NCBI GenBank assembly: GCA_025267735.1
Contig: CM046299.1
Coordinates: 27,629,327 to 27,693,326, forward strand
Reading direction: 5' to 3'
DNA from: Mactra quadrangularis
Lineage: Eukaryota; Mollusca; Bivalvia; Venerida; Mactridae
Length of the DNA stretch: 64,000 nucleotides
The translations under genes and the position numbers were made by a program. Every line of letters starts with the position of its first letter. The first letter of the stretch is position 1. This document shows positions 1 to 12,600 of this stretch, piece after piece. The notes beneath the pieces were generated by a model, which was given only the letters and a program-made list of their open reading frames with translations, was not told where the DNA came from and did no database searches.

Positions 1-1792
1 TTTGATTGAAGATGATGGCTTTTTTAAATGTGTCCAACATTGTGCCAATAAAAATTAAAGATGATCGACGGTTATTGCTGTGGTATGTTCCACTTGCTAT
101 TGTTTATTGCAAAAAACAATACTCCGAGTACGTTCATTCGCATTTAAAAAAAGTCCGGCAACGACTGTGATGCCAGTCGCAAAAGTTTTGTTCTTCTATG
201 GTCAAAATGTAAAAGTTGATCAAAATGTTATGATAGTGTACCACTCTTTACCGGCATATCTTATTTCTGAACATCTAAATAAGAATACGAGTCAGTGTGT
301 TTATATCAAAGGGTCTAATAATAACGATACCATTTATACAACTGGTTCCTGCTATGAATACAATTATTCTAATGGTTATGTCTGTGGTGATGGTGACAAA
401 TTACGTATTAATGTGACAGACATATGTGGACATCAAGACATATGTATCATGCCACAACCTACGGATTTTTTAAGTGCTGCACAGAAGTGCCGAGACATAG
501 AGATAGTAAACAGAGAATACGTCCAAAAAAACCATTCCATTACAAAGGTAATTTCTTGACTGGATTATTTTCATGTTATTAGATTGACATCACAGTCAAA
601 TATATGCTTATCACTGAGAAAATATAACGACCTCATTTGTTATGGAACCCAGTGACTGCGATACAGAGAGGCAAACCATTTGCCAAGAAACTGCTATCAC
701 TGTTGTTGATACAGAAACCACTGTTACAGAACACAAGGATACTCACCAAACAACCAGTGATCAACAAGCAAGTGATCCAAGAACCAACTCAGCTTTTCCG
801 GAGAAATCTCCACCATATGTAATATACATAGGTGCATCATGTTCTGTACTCATAAGTATTATCATAGCAGTTATCGTGTGCATTGTATGTCAGCGTCAGA
901 GAAGACGAAATAACACTAAGTCAACTAGAGAATCATCACAGAGCCCTTCTGACGTACAGCTATTGGAAATCCATCACAATGATGAAAGTCATGCCGCGGT
1001 GATACGATAGTACCAAGCAAAGAACTTAAAAGAAACCCCGACAAAAATTAATAAACTATCAAAACCCCAAAGAAAGACAATACGAAATCCTCCAGCCCTA
1101 TCTTCATATGAGAATTTCACACCTGTTGCAACGTTGAAGAAACAATCAAAAATTAAACAAAGATTCTGAATATGATCACATTAATCTCAATGAACTTCCT
1201 AAAGACAAGAATAAAGTCTCTACAAGCGATGATAAACATGTTTATAATCATACAATGGACAATATAGATGATGAGTATGATAGCTGTACAGTGAAATCTA
1301 CTAAAGGTAGAAATACGGCAAATTCTGAACTAAATAATTATAGTTCCCTTAAGATGTGCAAGCGAACACTGAAAAGGACAGTGGAAACACTGCAATAGAT
1401 AATGATTATGATTACGTGTACGTCTTTGGTGAAATCTGCTAAAAGTAGAAATACGGCAAATCTTGAACTAAATAATTATAGTTCCCTTAAAGATGTGCAA
1501 GCGAACACTGAAAAGGACAATGGAAACACTGCAATAGATAATTGATTATGATACGTGTACGTCTTCAGTGAAAATCTGCTAAATGTAGAAATACGGCAAA
1601 TGTTGAACTAAATAATTATAGTTCCCTTAAAGATGTGCAAGCGAACACTGAAAAGGACAGTGGAAAACACTGCAATAGATGACGATTAATGATACGTGTG
1701 CGTCTTCAAAAATATCAAAAGGCGTAATCATGTTGTCAAATGATTACGATTCTTTGGCAGAGGTACAAGGGGATACTAAAGGAAATCAGTGA
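1..1792 (+). pseudogene. Broken, 5'-truncated copy of the lectin/WSC-like receptor gene at 44077-46149
   Basis: This stretch aligns along its whole length with 44381-46149, the 3' five-sixths of the intact gene. The frame is broken repeatedly. The readable pieces are 80-559 (ectodomain) and 642-1010 (membrane segment and start of the tail). Most differences in the tail are single-base insertions or deletions, for example in the repeats at 1340-1700. About 190-350 is nearly identical to the intact copy, while about 60-185 and 385-560 are clearly more diverged. The three tail repeats are still recognisable. The window edge cuts off the 5' end. It could be a decayed tandem duplicate, or a poorly polished alternative haplotype placed next to a gap. 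Homology is certain; the cause of the damage is not. Confidence 0.85.
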
Positions 1793-3043
1793 AACAATTA
1801 AGTCTTAAATAAGCATTCAAAACATTTCATTAGAAGATGACAATCTTACTCAATGTACAGAGAAGTTTAAAAAAATGTTTTTGAATGTTTTTAGATATAT
1901 ATAAATTCTACTCTATTGCTGAGTGGTCTTGTTTATAAAATATGTTGAATAACTTATTTTTTATTTTTTTTTATTTTAGTGACATTTATCATTATTGAAT
2001 TTTATAAAAATACAAGTTTATTTTATCTACATAATTTCATACCGTATATTTACAAATGATTCGGAGTTTTTCCTTATTATTCAAAAACATGTATTAGCAT
2101 TTTCTAATATTGTTTTGTATAGGTCTTTTGCGCTAAAGCTGGACCCCTAAAATCATGAAATATCTCAATAACTATCGGATGGAATTAATTCAAATTTTGT
2201 ATGTGATCATGACTAGCATTTTCCTTCTACAATCCAAAAATTCTGAATTTTTCTTTTATTACATAACATACTTTCCATAGACATGCAATGCAAATTTTGA
2301 AGCCAAAAAGAGACTTTTGTTAAATGGGTATGTGCCATAATCAGAACAGCCACATAACAGTAGATACAAAATAATAGCTAAATATGAGGCCCGGTTAGAT
2401 ATTTTATTTGATAACAAAGTATAACAGTTAAACAGTTTTTAGAAGATAGAACAATGTCATACAAGCCCCTTGGGATGTTTATCTCATTTCTTTCAAAAAT
2501 GGAGATAGGACATTGCTAGATTGAGGCGACTAGTAGATACAAACATGAGTTAAACAATCCGTATACACTGAAATTATGAGTAAACTCGTGTAAAGTGAAT
2601 TAATTAAAACGATTACTACACGTACGATTTTAACGACGGGCTTCTGCATTACAATTCAGTAGACCGTCGAGTGTTTATTTAAGCGACAAATTTACAGTAA
2701 ACGCACGGGTCTTTGTATAAATACACTGGAAGTATGACAATGTTATAATCAGAACAGCTTATTTTACCTCCCGCCGGATTTTTGATAAAAAAATCCAAAT
2801 ATTTTGCATTATACCTTATGGAAAACTTTTTTATTTATCTATTAAAAATTCTGAAAATTTAAATCCTAGAAGGAAAAATTGAAATAAGATTGTATTAAAT
2901 TTTTTTAGCAAAATCGCTGTTATAGTTTAAAAGATATTGACGGCAAATAGGGGTCCAGCATTAACGCAAACGACCTATATTATGATTCACTGCTTTGTTT
3001 CTATTTCGTATGTTTTTGCATGCAACATTGTCGACGGAATGTT
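1793..3043 (+). repeat. Duplicated 3' flank of the receptor gene, split by a transposon
   Basis: 1793-2119 matches the 3' flank of the intact gene (46150-46484). The match resumes at 2978-3043 (46485-46548) after the transposon at 2120-2977. It then runs straight into the N gap, so the true end of the duplication is hidden. Confidence 0.85.
2120..2977. mobile_element. Non-autonomous TIR DNA transposon, 858 bp, TA target duplication
   Basis: The left end reads TAGGTCTTTTGCGCTAAAGC. The right end, reverse-complemented, reads TAGGTCGTTTGCGTTAATGC, and the match continues through GGACCCCTA. Weaker inverted similarity extends to roughly 190 bp. TA flanks both ends (2118-2119 and 2978-2979). The paralogous locus at about 46484 has the uninterrupted site with one TA, so the insertion boundaries are defined by an empty site. 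No long ORF is present. TA duplication fits the IS630-Tc1-mariner superfamily, but the exact family is not recognised. Confidence 0.88.
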
Positions 3044-3143
3044 NNNNNNNNNNNNNNNNNNNNNNNNNNNNNNNNNNNNNNNNNNNNNNNNNNNNNNNNN
3101 NNNNNNNNNNNNNNNNNNNNNNNNNNNNNNNNNNNNNNNNNNN
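3044..3143. other. Assembly gap (100 N)
   Basis: Exactly 100 N, the usual placeholder for a gap of unknown size. The order and distance of what lies left and right of it should not be trusted. Confidence 0.99.
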
Positions 3144-3360
3144 CTCTCTGTCTCTCTGTCTCTCTGTCTCTCTGTCTCTCTGTCTCTGTCTCTCTGTCTC
3201 TCTGTCTCTCTGTCTCTCTGTCTCTCTGTCTTTCTGTCTCTCTCTGTCTCTCTGTCTCTCTCTGTCTCTCTGTCTCTCTGTCTCTCTGTCTCTCTGTCTC
3301 TCTGTCTCTGTCTCTCTGTCTCTCTCTGTCTCTCTCTGTCTCTCTGTCTCTCTGTCTCTG

Positions 3361-3427
<67 letters not shown>
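3144..3427. repeat. CT-rich microsatellite (TCTCTCTG)n
   Basis: Irregular TCTCTCTG/TCTCTG units starting at the gap edge. The open frames in it on both strands (LSVS or RDRE repeats) are low-complexity artefacts. The same class of repeat occurs at 42052-42463, upstream of the intact receptor gene. Confidence 0.97.
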
Positions 3428-3430
<3 letters not shown>

Positions 3431-3591
3431 TTTTGGTCTATGTTTCATAAGCATTTAAATATTTCATTTCTAGAAAGAACATTTTAACATATCATAATGT
3501 TCATAATAATGATCATTACTGTGTGTAACTATATCTCTATATCTACAGAGTTCATTGGCTTATCATACTAAAACAGACATTATATTTTCAG

Positions 3592-3636
3592 GTTTATATT
3601 TGTGTATCATCTTACTGCTTTATATTTCTCAAGTAG
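3592..3636 (+). CDS. LU/TSP1/Ig gene exon 1: signal-peptide segment
   Basis: Acceptor ttttcag at 3585-3591 and donor gtaagt at 3637. The phase-1 frame gives LYLCIILLLYISQV, a typical hydrophobic core. It ends with one base that completes a Val codon with the next exon (G|TA). There is no ATG inside, so an upstream coding exon is needed. Confidence 0.6.
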   Translation, partial: VYICVSSYCFIFLK

Positions 3637-6600
3637 GTAAGTACATCGGTTCGATGGTTTCTCTTAAAAACAAGGATGTTACAATAATATGATTTATATA
3701 AAGATAGAAACAAAGCTAGACACAGAAGCGGGAAAGTCTTTTTCATTCCTTGTACACAAATATAGATGTTGTCTAAAGACACAACAAAGAAACCATCAAA
3801 AGTATTCTTTTTATGAAGTTTAAGGCACGAAGTCCGAAGAACACAGTCCTGATAATCGGAATAGCTGATGCATATTTACCCAGCCGCCCGGCTAGCTCAC
3901 TCGGTAGCACGCAAGTCTACTGATCGAGGGGTCCTGGGTTCGATTCTCGCTCGGGGCATACTTTAGTGGAGCTTGGTCATGAAATTATTTCTACGGCCAT
4001 TCTCCCTCCTACCAATGATTTTTAATTATGTAGGGCAGTTGTCAGTCGAAAAGCTGACAAAAGCATGCGCTTAGTAGTTGGTTAACAGCTAAATCCAGAG
4101 ATTTAGCCTTTCCAGGAGGAGTGAGAAGGTTGACTGACCGCCGTTATATGACCTATACTATGTGTTGCTACGGCGTTAAACTCAACAAAACAAAACAAAC
4201 ATATTTACCTACGTAAACAGAAACAAATAGTCATCTGAGCACATTCAAAATTAGATTTGATTAACTTACTGATATATAATTCAAACCATGTAACTTGTAT
4301 ATGCTTCAAATTACTCGCGGTATTAACTTTCTTTCAAAATTTCAAATGTCCAAGAATTTTTAGAGAGAAACTTGTAATACAGTAAAGTTCCGCTAATACG
4401 ACCACCTGGCGGTCTTACAGAAAATGGTCTTGATAGCGAGTCGGTAATGATAGCGAACCCATCTACTTGTATATTGAGTATAACAGTTATAGGTACCAAA
4501 AATATTAATGTTGTCATTGTCCAAAATTAAAAGTACAATAACATGCCACTTTTAATAAATTGATTTATACTCACATCGGTTGTTATAAACACGTGTACAG
4601 GTCGTCCACGTAAACATTGCGTATATTAACATAGCCAGTTTCATTACACACCATTATTTAGGGGTGAATTATTTTTACAATTTTATAGTTAAACTTGTTT
4701 ACACATATTTTATAAACATATCATTATAAAAATATTACGATGTGCATACACACAATTTAAAATAAATGTTACACATAAAAATGGTATGTTTAAGTCAGTA
4801 AAATGCTGTACATGCATTACTTATTCACCTATTTAGTGGGCAAGTCCATTGTTTAAAGTACAAAAACACGCATGACCTAGAATACGACCTGTATAACCGT
4901 TTACACGCATACGGAAACTTACGACTTTATGTAAGTGAAGTGTGTAATTATTATAATTAGGTAGTTCAACCTCAGGTTAATTCTGTTATATAAGCATTTA
5001 ACAGTTGTCTCCCAGGACATTCATACCCAATATTTCTTATGTTTTCAGTATGTCTGAAATGTTTAAGTTGTATGAATGTTGTCTCACCAACTGACTGTGC
5101 TTATATAGAAGAATGTGGATCTCATTCTGTAAGTCATCATCTTGTTATCTATCTGGAAATAACCTTCTTTATTTGAAAAAAAAGACATCTCATTTAGCTT
5201 TAATTTTACTGATTTTTCAAGATCATAATAGAACACAATGCAATGCAATAAAAACGCAATACAACAAAACACGTTGCAACAAATACAATACATTATACAA
5301 CACAAAACACAACACAATACAAATACAATTCACGATACAAAACACAATGCAAAATACAATACGCATTACAACACAACACAATACAAAACACAAAACAATA
5401 CACAACACAATACACAATGTACAATACAATACACAACATAACACAACACAATACACAACACAATTCAATTAAAAATCCAATACACAATTCAATATACAAA
5501 ACAATACGAAATGCAATACAACACAAAACACAAACACAATAAACCACAATACAAAATACAATACACGACACGACACGAAACGACGTGACACGAGACAACA
5601 CAATACGATACGACACAATACTATACAATACTATACCATACGATACCATACGATACCATACGATACCATACGATACCATACGATACCATACGATACAATG
5701 CAATATTTTTTATTTAGCATGAACTACAGTATTTTGCTTTGCTCTTAATCTTTTGAAATTATACAAATTTACAAACGCGAGTTCTCAACTGCTCAGGCAC
5801 AGGTGTATTCATAAGGACCTTTAGTACGTTCCATGTCGTTTGATCTAATGTTTGTTTTCTGAGATGTTTCTATATAAACAATATTGCAAAGTCGGTTGAT
5901 AAAATATAAGTCAAATTGACTCTTGATTAGGGCTGCCACGATATACCGGTATATTGCAATACACAGCTACGGCAATACGTACCGCGGTGCGATTTTAATG
6001 TTCCGGTATTTGGCGATATTTTTTATTTCATTGGAAAATTTTTCACTGCGCGAAATAAAAGTAGCAAATCGTCAGTTTTTCCATTGTTCATTCCATATAA
6101 CCTGAAGTTGCAAGAATTTAACCGATTGGGGCGCGTCTCAGTCCTAAATGACCGTAAATACTAAAAGATTCTATCAGTAGCTGCATATAACATTTGCTTT
6201 TATTCTGATAAATACAGCGGAGGAATAACAAATATAAAACTCCACAATATATCGTGGTACGTATCGCGATACGATAACAGCGTATTGCAATATATCGCGG
6301 TACGCTTCTGGCGTATCGTGACAGCCCTACTCTTAATCTCAACTATAAATGTATTTCTAGGAATGTTATATGGATGTATTACTTACACCAATAGGTGAGG
6401 TACAGTACAATTTAGGATGTCGTGATTCTCAGGTATAAATATAAATATATGTATATGTACACATTTCGTGATAAAATGTCACACCGAGAAATCAGAAGCT
6501 GCATGCATATAACACTATATATTAGGCGTGAGAATGAATTTATTTGTGGAACACCTTCCTTGAAAATTGTCACACTTCATGTGACCCATATTAATCATTC

Positions 6601-9600
6601 CCACAATGATATTTTGAACGCCTGTGATTGTAGTATGAAAATCATATCAAAATGTCCTCGATATATTTCAATTAAATACATGTACAGTACAACCCCTCTC
6701 AAACAACACCAACTTTGGCTGACTAAAGTGTGTTGCTGTTCAGAGGTTGTTGCCTTGCTGAGGTTAAATTCAAATGAAAAAAAAAACGCCAAATAAAAAT
6801 ATCAAACGCTGTTGTTAAGCAGATGATTTGTTCTGCAGAGGTTTTATTGTATTAATATGGTGGCGTATTTCTATTAAGTAACAAGTTAATAAAAGTGTTA
6901 ACTAGTTATGCAACTACAGTAAAGTTCCGCTATTAAGACCACTTTTGTTATTCAAAATCATGCGATTATTGACAATTATTAAGACTCAAGTGCTAAATTT
7001 GTTTACAAAAGGGTCTCTAAGATAAGACCGTTTCGCTATTAAGACCATCGTTTTTGTTGGTCTTAATAGCGAAACTTTAATGTAGTTAACATCTTGCCAG
7101 TTATCCAATAATAAGGCAAAAAGGTTATTGTTTAACTAGTTAGAAACTTGTAAGTCATCTCATTACCTGATAGCAAAATTTACCACCATATAAGTATTGT
7201 TCGTTTTTTCTCAACTGTCAAAACATGAATAATTTCACGGTGACTTCGTGCGTCTAACACTCGTGATATTGAGATAGTGTGTAATTATTCACCGTGAAAT
7301 TATTCAAACTTTGACAGTTGAGAAAAAATGGACAATACATTTGTACTTTAGCTATTCGTTTACGGTACTTGTTTCAATTTCATGTTTCTATTACTCTCAG
7401 AATATGGAAAAGCAATATCTCTTTAAGTTTTCATAAAAGTACATTCTAGATACTTAAGTTAGCATTGCACATATTTAGTTTTACACTAAAAGTACTTAAT
7501 TTGAAAGCATGCAATTAATATATATTATTAAAAATGCAAGATGCAAGTTTCAGACCAAAAAGAAAGAAATTTGACCGAATATATCCGACTGCAATGCTAT
7601 TGTGATGTTGAGGAACAGAGCCGAGGAATTCCAAAAGTACAGAAATGATAAAGATATCGAATTTTCAAAATAGTAACATTAAATTCTTTAATTGTTTAAA
7701 TATCTAATGTTATGATATGACTGAATGTATTGTTATTTTTTAACATAATAAGTTCATTTATCAGTCTTGTATAGTAGCGAGACGAGGACGACGGAGGAAT
7801 AGTGTACCAATGGTATGGACCAAGAACATAACTCATGCGTTGATGGATGAAGTTACACAAACAAGAATTTTAAATATCTCAAACGGAAAAACTACGCATA
7901 CCAAGCGACAAACAAATTATAATGTGCTGTGCTCTACGTGTTGCCATGACGACAATCTCTGTAATAACAAAGGATGCAATCACCCTGGTAAGGTATTTTT
8001 GGTTGGGTTTAACGCGGTAGCAACTCGTCATTTTATAGCGGCAAGTCAACCAACTTATCATTCCTGGCTCAATCTCTGGATTTATTTTGTCAAAGCACAC
8101 TTTATGAGGCGTACACGTCATGCAGTCAGTGACTGACAACTGCCGGGTATAATTAAGAATAAAAAAGCGTCAACAGTTTCATGTACGAGTATAATGGCGA
8201 CTAGTTCACACTCTTACTTTTTCACACACAAAAATCTTGTCAATGAATACTTACCTATACCAAGACGCTTGCAATTTATTTACATGTTGATGTAAATTTG
8301 TTTTTCTAAAATCATCAAAAAATGATAAACATATGAGCCTGGGTTAAGATTAAAACCGATATCAATAGATTAAAAAATCGCGACCATTTTAGACCATACC
8401 CAACCTACACCTATAAAAATTCCATTTAAATTTAACTACTAATAGCTCCACCATATTTCAGCTACGTTAATACTGCGGTAGCGGACATAAGCTTGTATTA
8501 AATGAGTTTGCCTGATACAAGTACTATAATCATTAGTTATATGGTGAGCCTATACATGTGTACATAATTATCAATCGAGCTTATCAATCATGTAGATAAT
8601 TAGATGCTTAAAATGCTGATTCGCCTATCGTTGTCTACAGAATGGATGACATTAAAATGAAATTGAGACAAAATCCATTTAATCTTGCAATCATACTGAT
8701 GAATTTTGTTGTTATTCCCCACGTGCAAGATTTAATGATTCACGACAAATGGACACATTTTCACCTTGAAACATGTCACATTTTTACTAATTTATATGTT
8801 CCGATATAAAAACTGATTAACATATGTTAAAACAGCAAGAATAACATTCTAATGTATTCATCTCCTTATGTAAGTTTGAATTCCCCAGATCAAGTTTTAA
8901 ACATTTTATTTTAAAAGGACCAATGTTACATTATGATGGACATACATCACTCTATACTGTCTATAGCTCCCCTTATTCTATCATTATTCTAATATTACAG
9001 TACAAACCATGGTCTTATATTTTATCACTGTTTTCAGGTTCCAATTTTAACTATGGTTTAAATGTTATCATTTTTCAGGTTCCAATGTAATCCATGTTCT
9101 TATATTGATCACTATTTTCAGGTTCAAATTTTAACCATGGTTTTATATGTTATCACTATTTTCAGGTTCCAATGTAAACCATGGTTTAAATGCTTTCACT
9201 TATTTCAGTTTCCAACGTAATTCTTGGTCATATATGTCATCACTATTTTCAGGTTCAAATATAAACCATGGTTTAAATGTTATCACTTTTTTCAGCTTCT
9301 AATGTAATCTATGGTCATATATGGCATTACTATTTTCAGGTTCAAATATAAACCATGGTTTAAATGTTATCACTTTTTTCAGCTTCTAATGTAAACTATG
9401 GTCATATATGTCATCACTTTTTTCAGGTTCAAATATAAACCATGGTTTAAATGTTATCACTTTTTTTCAGCTTCTAATGTAAACTATGGTCATATATGGC
9501 ATCACTATTTTCAGGTTCAAACGTAAACCATGGTTTAAATGTTATCACTGTTTTCAGGTTCCAATGTAAACCATGGTCATATATGGCATCACTATTTTCA

Positions 9601-12600
9601 GGTTTCAATGTAAACCATTGTCGTATACGTCATCACTATTTTCAGGTTACAATGTGAGCCATGGTTTTATTTGATCTTTTTTTTTGAAGATACAATAAAA
9701 GCATGGATTTATATGATTATTATGTATTTATGAGGTTACAATGTAAAACATATAAACTGTATATTATTACCTTTCCGGGTTACAATAAAAACCTTGGTTT
9801 TATGTTATCATTATTTGAGATTACAATTAAAACTTGTTATTTTATGTTATATCATTATTTTCAGGTTCCATTGTAAATTATGGTTTTAAATGCTATAATT
9901 TTTTCAGGTTCCAGAGTAAACTAAGGTTTCATATGTTATTACTTTTTAGGTTACCCTTTAAACCATGGCCCTATATGTTACAATTGTGAACAGCAAGTCA
10001 GCGAGACCAGTTGTAACCAGATAAAAGAATGTGGTCGTGATGAGATGTGTTTTATTGAAGAGATCACGATTTCCGGGTTTACTTTGTATCATACAAAATG
10101 TAAAGGAGCAGTGGTAAATGTTTTGTTTTACGTCAAAATCAAACTTTTTTGAGAGTAAGATAAGACGAACAGGTCACCTAACAATCAGTCCTGTGACACT
10201 TGAACTAGACAACGAAATTTCTATATGTATGTGAAGAATTTATAGCTAACTTGTATTATGAAAAATGTATTCGTTCCTCTAAATGTTTATGACTTATCAT
10301 GAGTTTGATTGTAAGATTTAGTTAGATTTTGTGAAATCATGTTGTCTTTAGTCGTAAGATTTATGTGAGAATTACAATGTCTTTTGTCGTAACATTTATA
10401 TGAGAATTACAATGTCTTTTGTCGTAAGATTTATATGAGAACTACAATGTCTTTTGTCGTAAGATTTATATGAGAACTACAATGTCTTTTGTCGTAAGAT
10501 TTATGTGAGATTTACGATGTCTTTGATCGTAAGAGTTAGGTGAAATCGCAATGACTTTGATCTTAAAACTTTTTGGATACGAGGATGTAATTGTTCGTTG
10601 GAAGTTTCTAAGAATTACAATGGTTTTAATCGAAAATTTCTAACGAGAAAAAAATACAAATTCATACTGTTTAATAATTTATATACGCTGCCCTCCATAA
10701 GTTCCTTCACACACTCACAATTTACATTGTACTAAATGGAATTTCAAAAACATTATAAAATAAGGGTATTGTTAAATTGTTTTTTTTATTCTTTTTTTTT
10801 GCAATCAGTACATTTTTCTTAGGATATGAAATAACATAATATCTCAAACTTGATATTGATTCATCGAGATATGCAAACCATAGTTTTGTAGGCAGATAGA
10901 TAACCTTTGCTGCAACTAAATAAATGACATGTACCAATAGTTATGGTACCATTGCATGAAATTATGAATTAAACAAATAATGAAATGTATGATCCTTCAA
11001 ACTAGATAATGGAAGTAATAGCAATTTGATAAATTGTACTGTGAAGGAACTTTTTGAGGACAGTGTACCATTAATAAAAAATACATATAAAAAACAGCTC
11101 ACGTTTTTCTCACAGGCATGTAGAGGTACAGGTCTAACTCAGCCAGTTATTCAACCAACAATTATCGGTCGTAATGTTGTTTACGATTTTAATGTAACTG
11201 CGACTGCAACACGTACCACGAAATCTACAGGTGAATGCTGTGATAAAGATTTATGTAACACGTTTTTACCAGGTAAGTGTTGAAGCACATCATGAGTCGT
11301 TCACATGTTTGGCAGTGGCACCACAGAAGTTTCCGGTACAAGCAGTTGCTATACTTAATTTCTCATACTAGTACACTAGTAATCAGAAGCACAAATAGCC
11401 CATTCTATGACCATTGGGATTTGTTCTAGAAAATCTAGTAAACAGTATGTCTAGTTTCATTCATTAAGCTACATTAGTACACCTTAATTATGTCAGCCTT
11501 ACATAGTCACCAAAACTAAATATCACGTGTTTGGAATACAATTAATATAATCTACGATCCTTGGGGTTATTAGAATTAAACAGTAATTCGACATTAGATA
11601 CTGTATTAGTAGCTAGAGTAAATTAAAATTAACGTAGAGCATCCAAACCTAAGCGCGTTTTAACTATTTTATGCCATATTAGTATTGGCATAATGAAACA
11701 TGGTAGGTAGCTTGGCTGGAATGATGGTATCGTACGAAATTGACGAGTCGGCTAAACACGTGCATAATGGAAGCAAACTTTAAAGAACGCACTATGTAAG
11801 ACCCTCAGTAATAGGATGTAGTGCCTTACATTCTTGTCGAACATAATTTAAAAAAAACAATGTATTGTTAAGTGCTTCACGCCGCATTTTCTATTTTTCG
11901 TAATACACATGTATTGCGTGGGTCAGCCGTCCCACTTATGATTTTGGATACGCCTAGATATCTTAATTCTAATTTTCATCCTAGTTATAAGCTCATACAC
12001 TCACAAGTGACCGACAACTGACCTACAAGTAGCCGAGACAATGGTCTAAGAAATATTTTATGACCAGACTCCATGATGGTAATCTAACTTCCGACCCCTG
12101 GATTTGTAGTAACGCTACCGACTTAGCTAACCGGGCGGGTCGAAAATAACTCTTGACCTGGAAAATAATACACAGCGGTTAGTCCTCGTACTTTGAAAGG
12201 CTATATTTCTGGCTTTAGCAGTTAGGCAGTTCCTAGGCACATATTTCTGTCAATGACTGACAACTGTCCAACATTATAAGAATCAGTGGTAGGGGGGGGG
12301 GGGGAATGGCTGTATTTTTTTTTCATTACTAGCTTCACAAAAATACGAAATAAATGATATTCTGTTTACTAGAGAGTGGTAACTGGGGACCATGGATGAG
12401 TTGGAGTGGATGTTCAACATCTTGTGGTTACAATGGTGTACAGAGGCGTATAAGATCTTGTGGATACCCATCTTTAAACAATGTTGGGCATCCGTGTGTA
12501 GGAAACTCTACTGAGATTGATACCACGTGTGCCAACAAACCCTGTAACCATGGTGAGTTGATGGAGTGTTTGTAACATTGTTCGAGACGAACAATCGTTA

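Noticed and set aside
2937..3487. Long frames on both strands through the TCTCTG repeat and the gap
   Set aside because: Low-complexity microsatellite translated across N; all frames stay open because the repeat lacks stop triplets.
5084..5703. Cys/Val/Ile-rich minus-strand frames (CIVLC-type) and Thr/Asn/Gln plus-strand frames
   Set aside because: Translation of the ACACAATACA satellite; no signal, domain or splice support.
5049..7987. LU domain as a three-finger toxin
   Set aside because: LU domains share the fold, but here they are embedded in a multidomain TSP1/Ig protein with phase-1 modules; nothing points to venom use.
8995..9949. CRISPR-like regular repeats
   Set aside because: Contiguous minisatellite with diverging units and no unique spacers, inside an intron of a eukaryotic gene.
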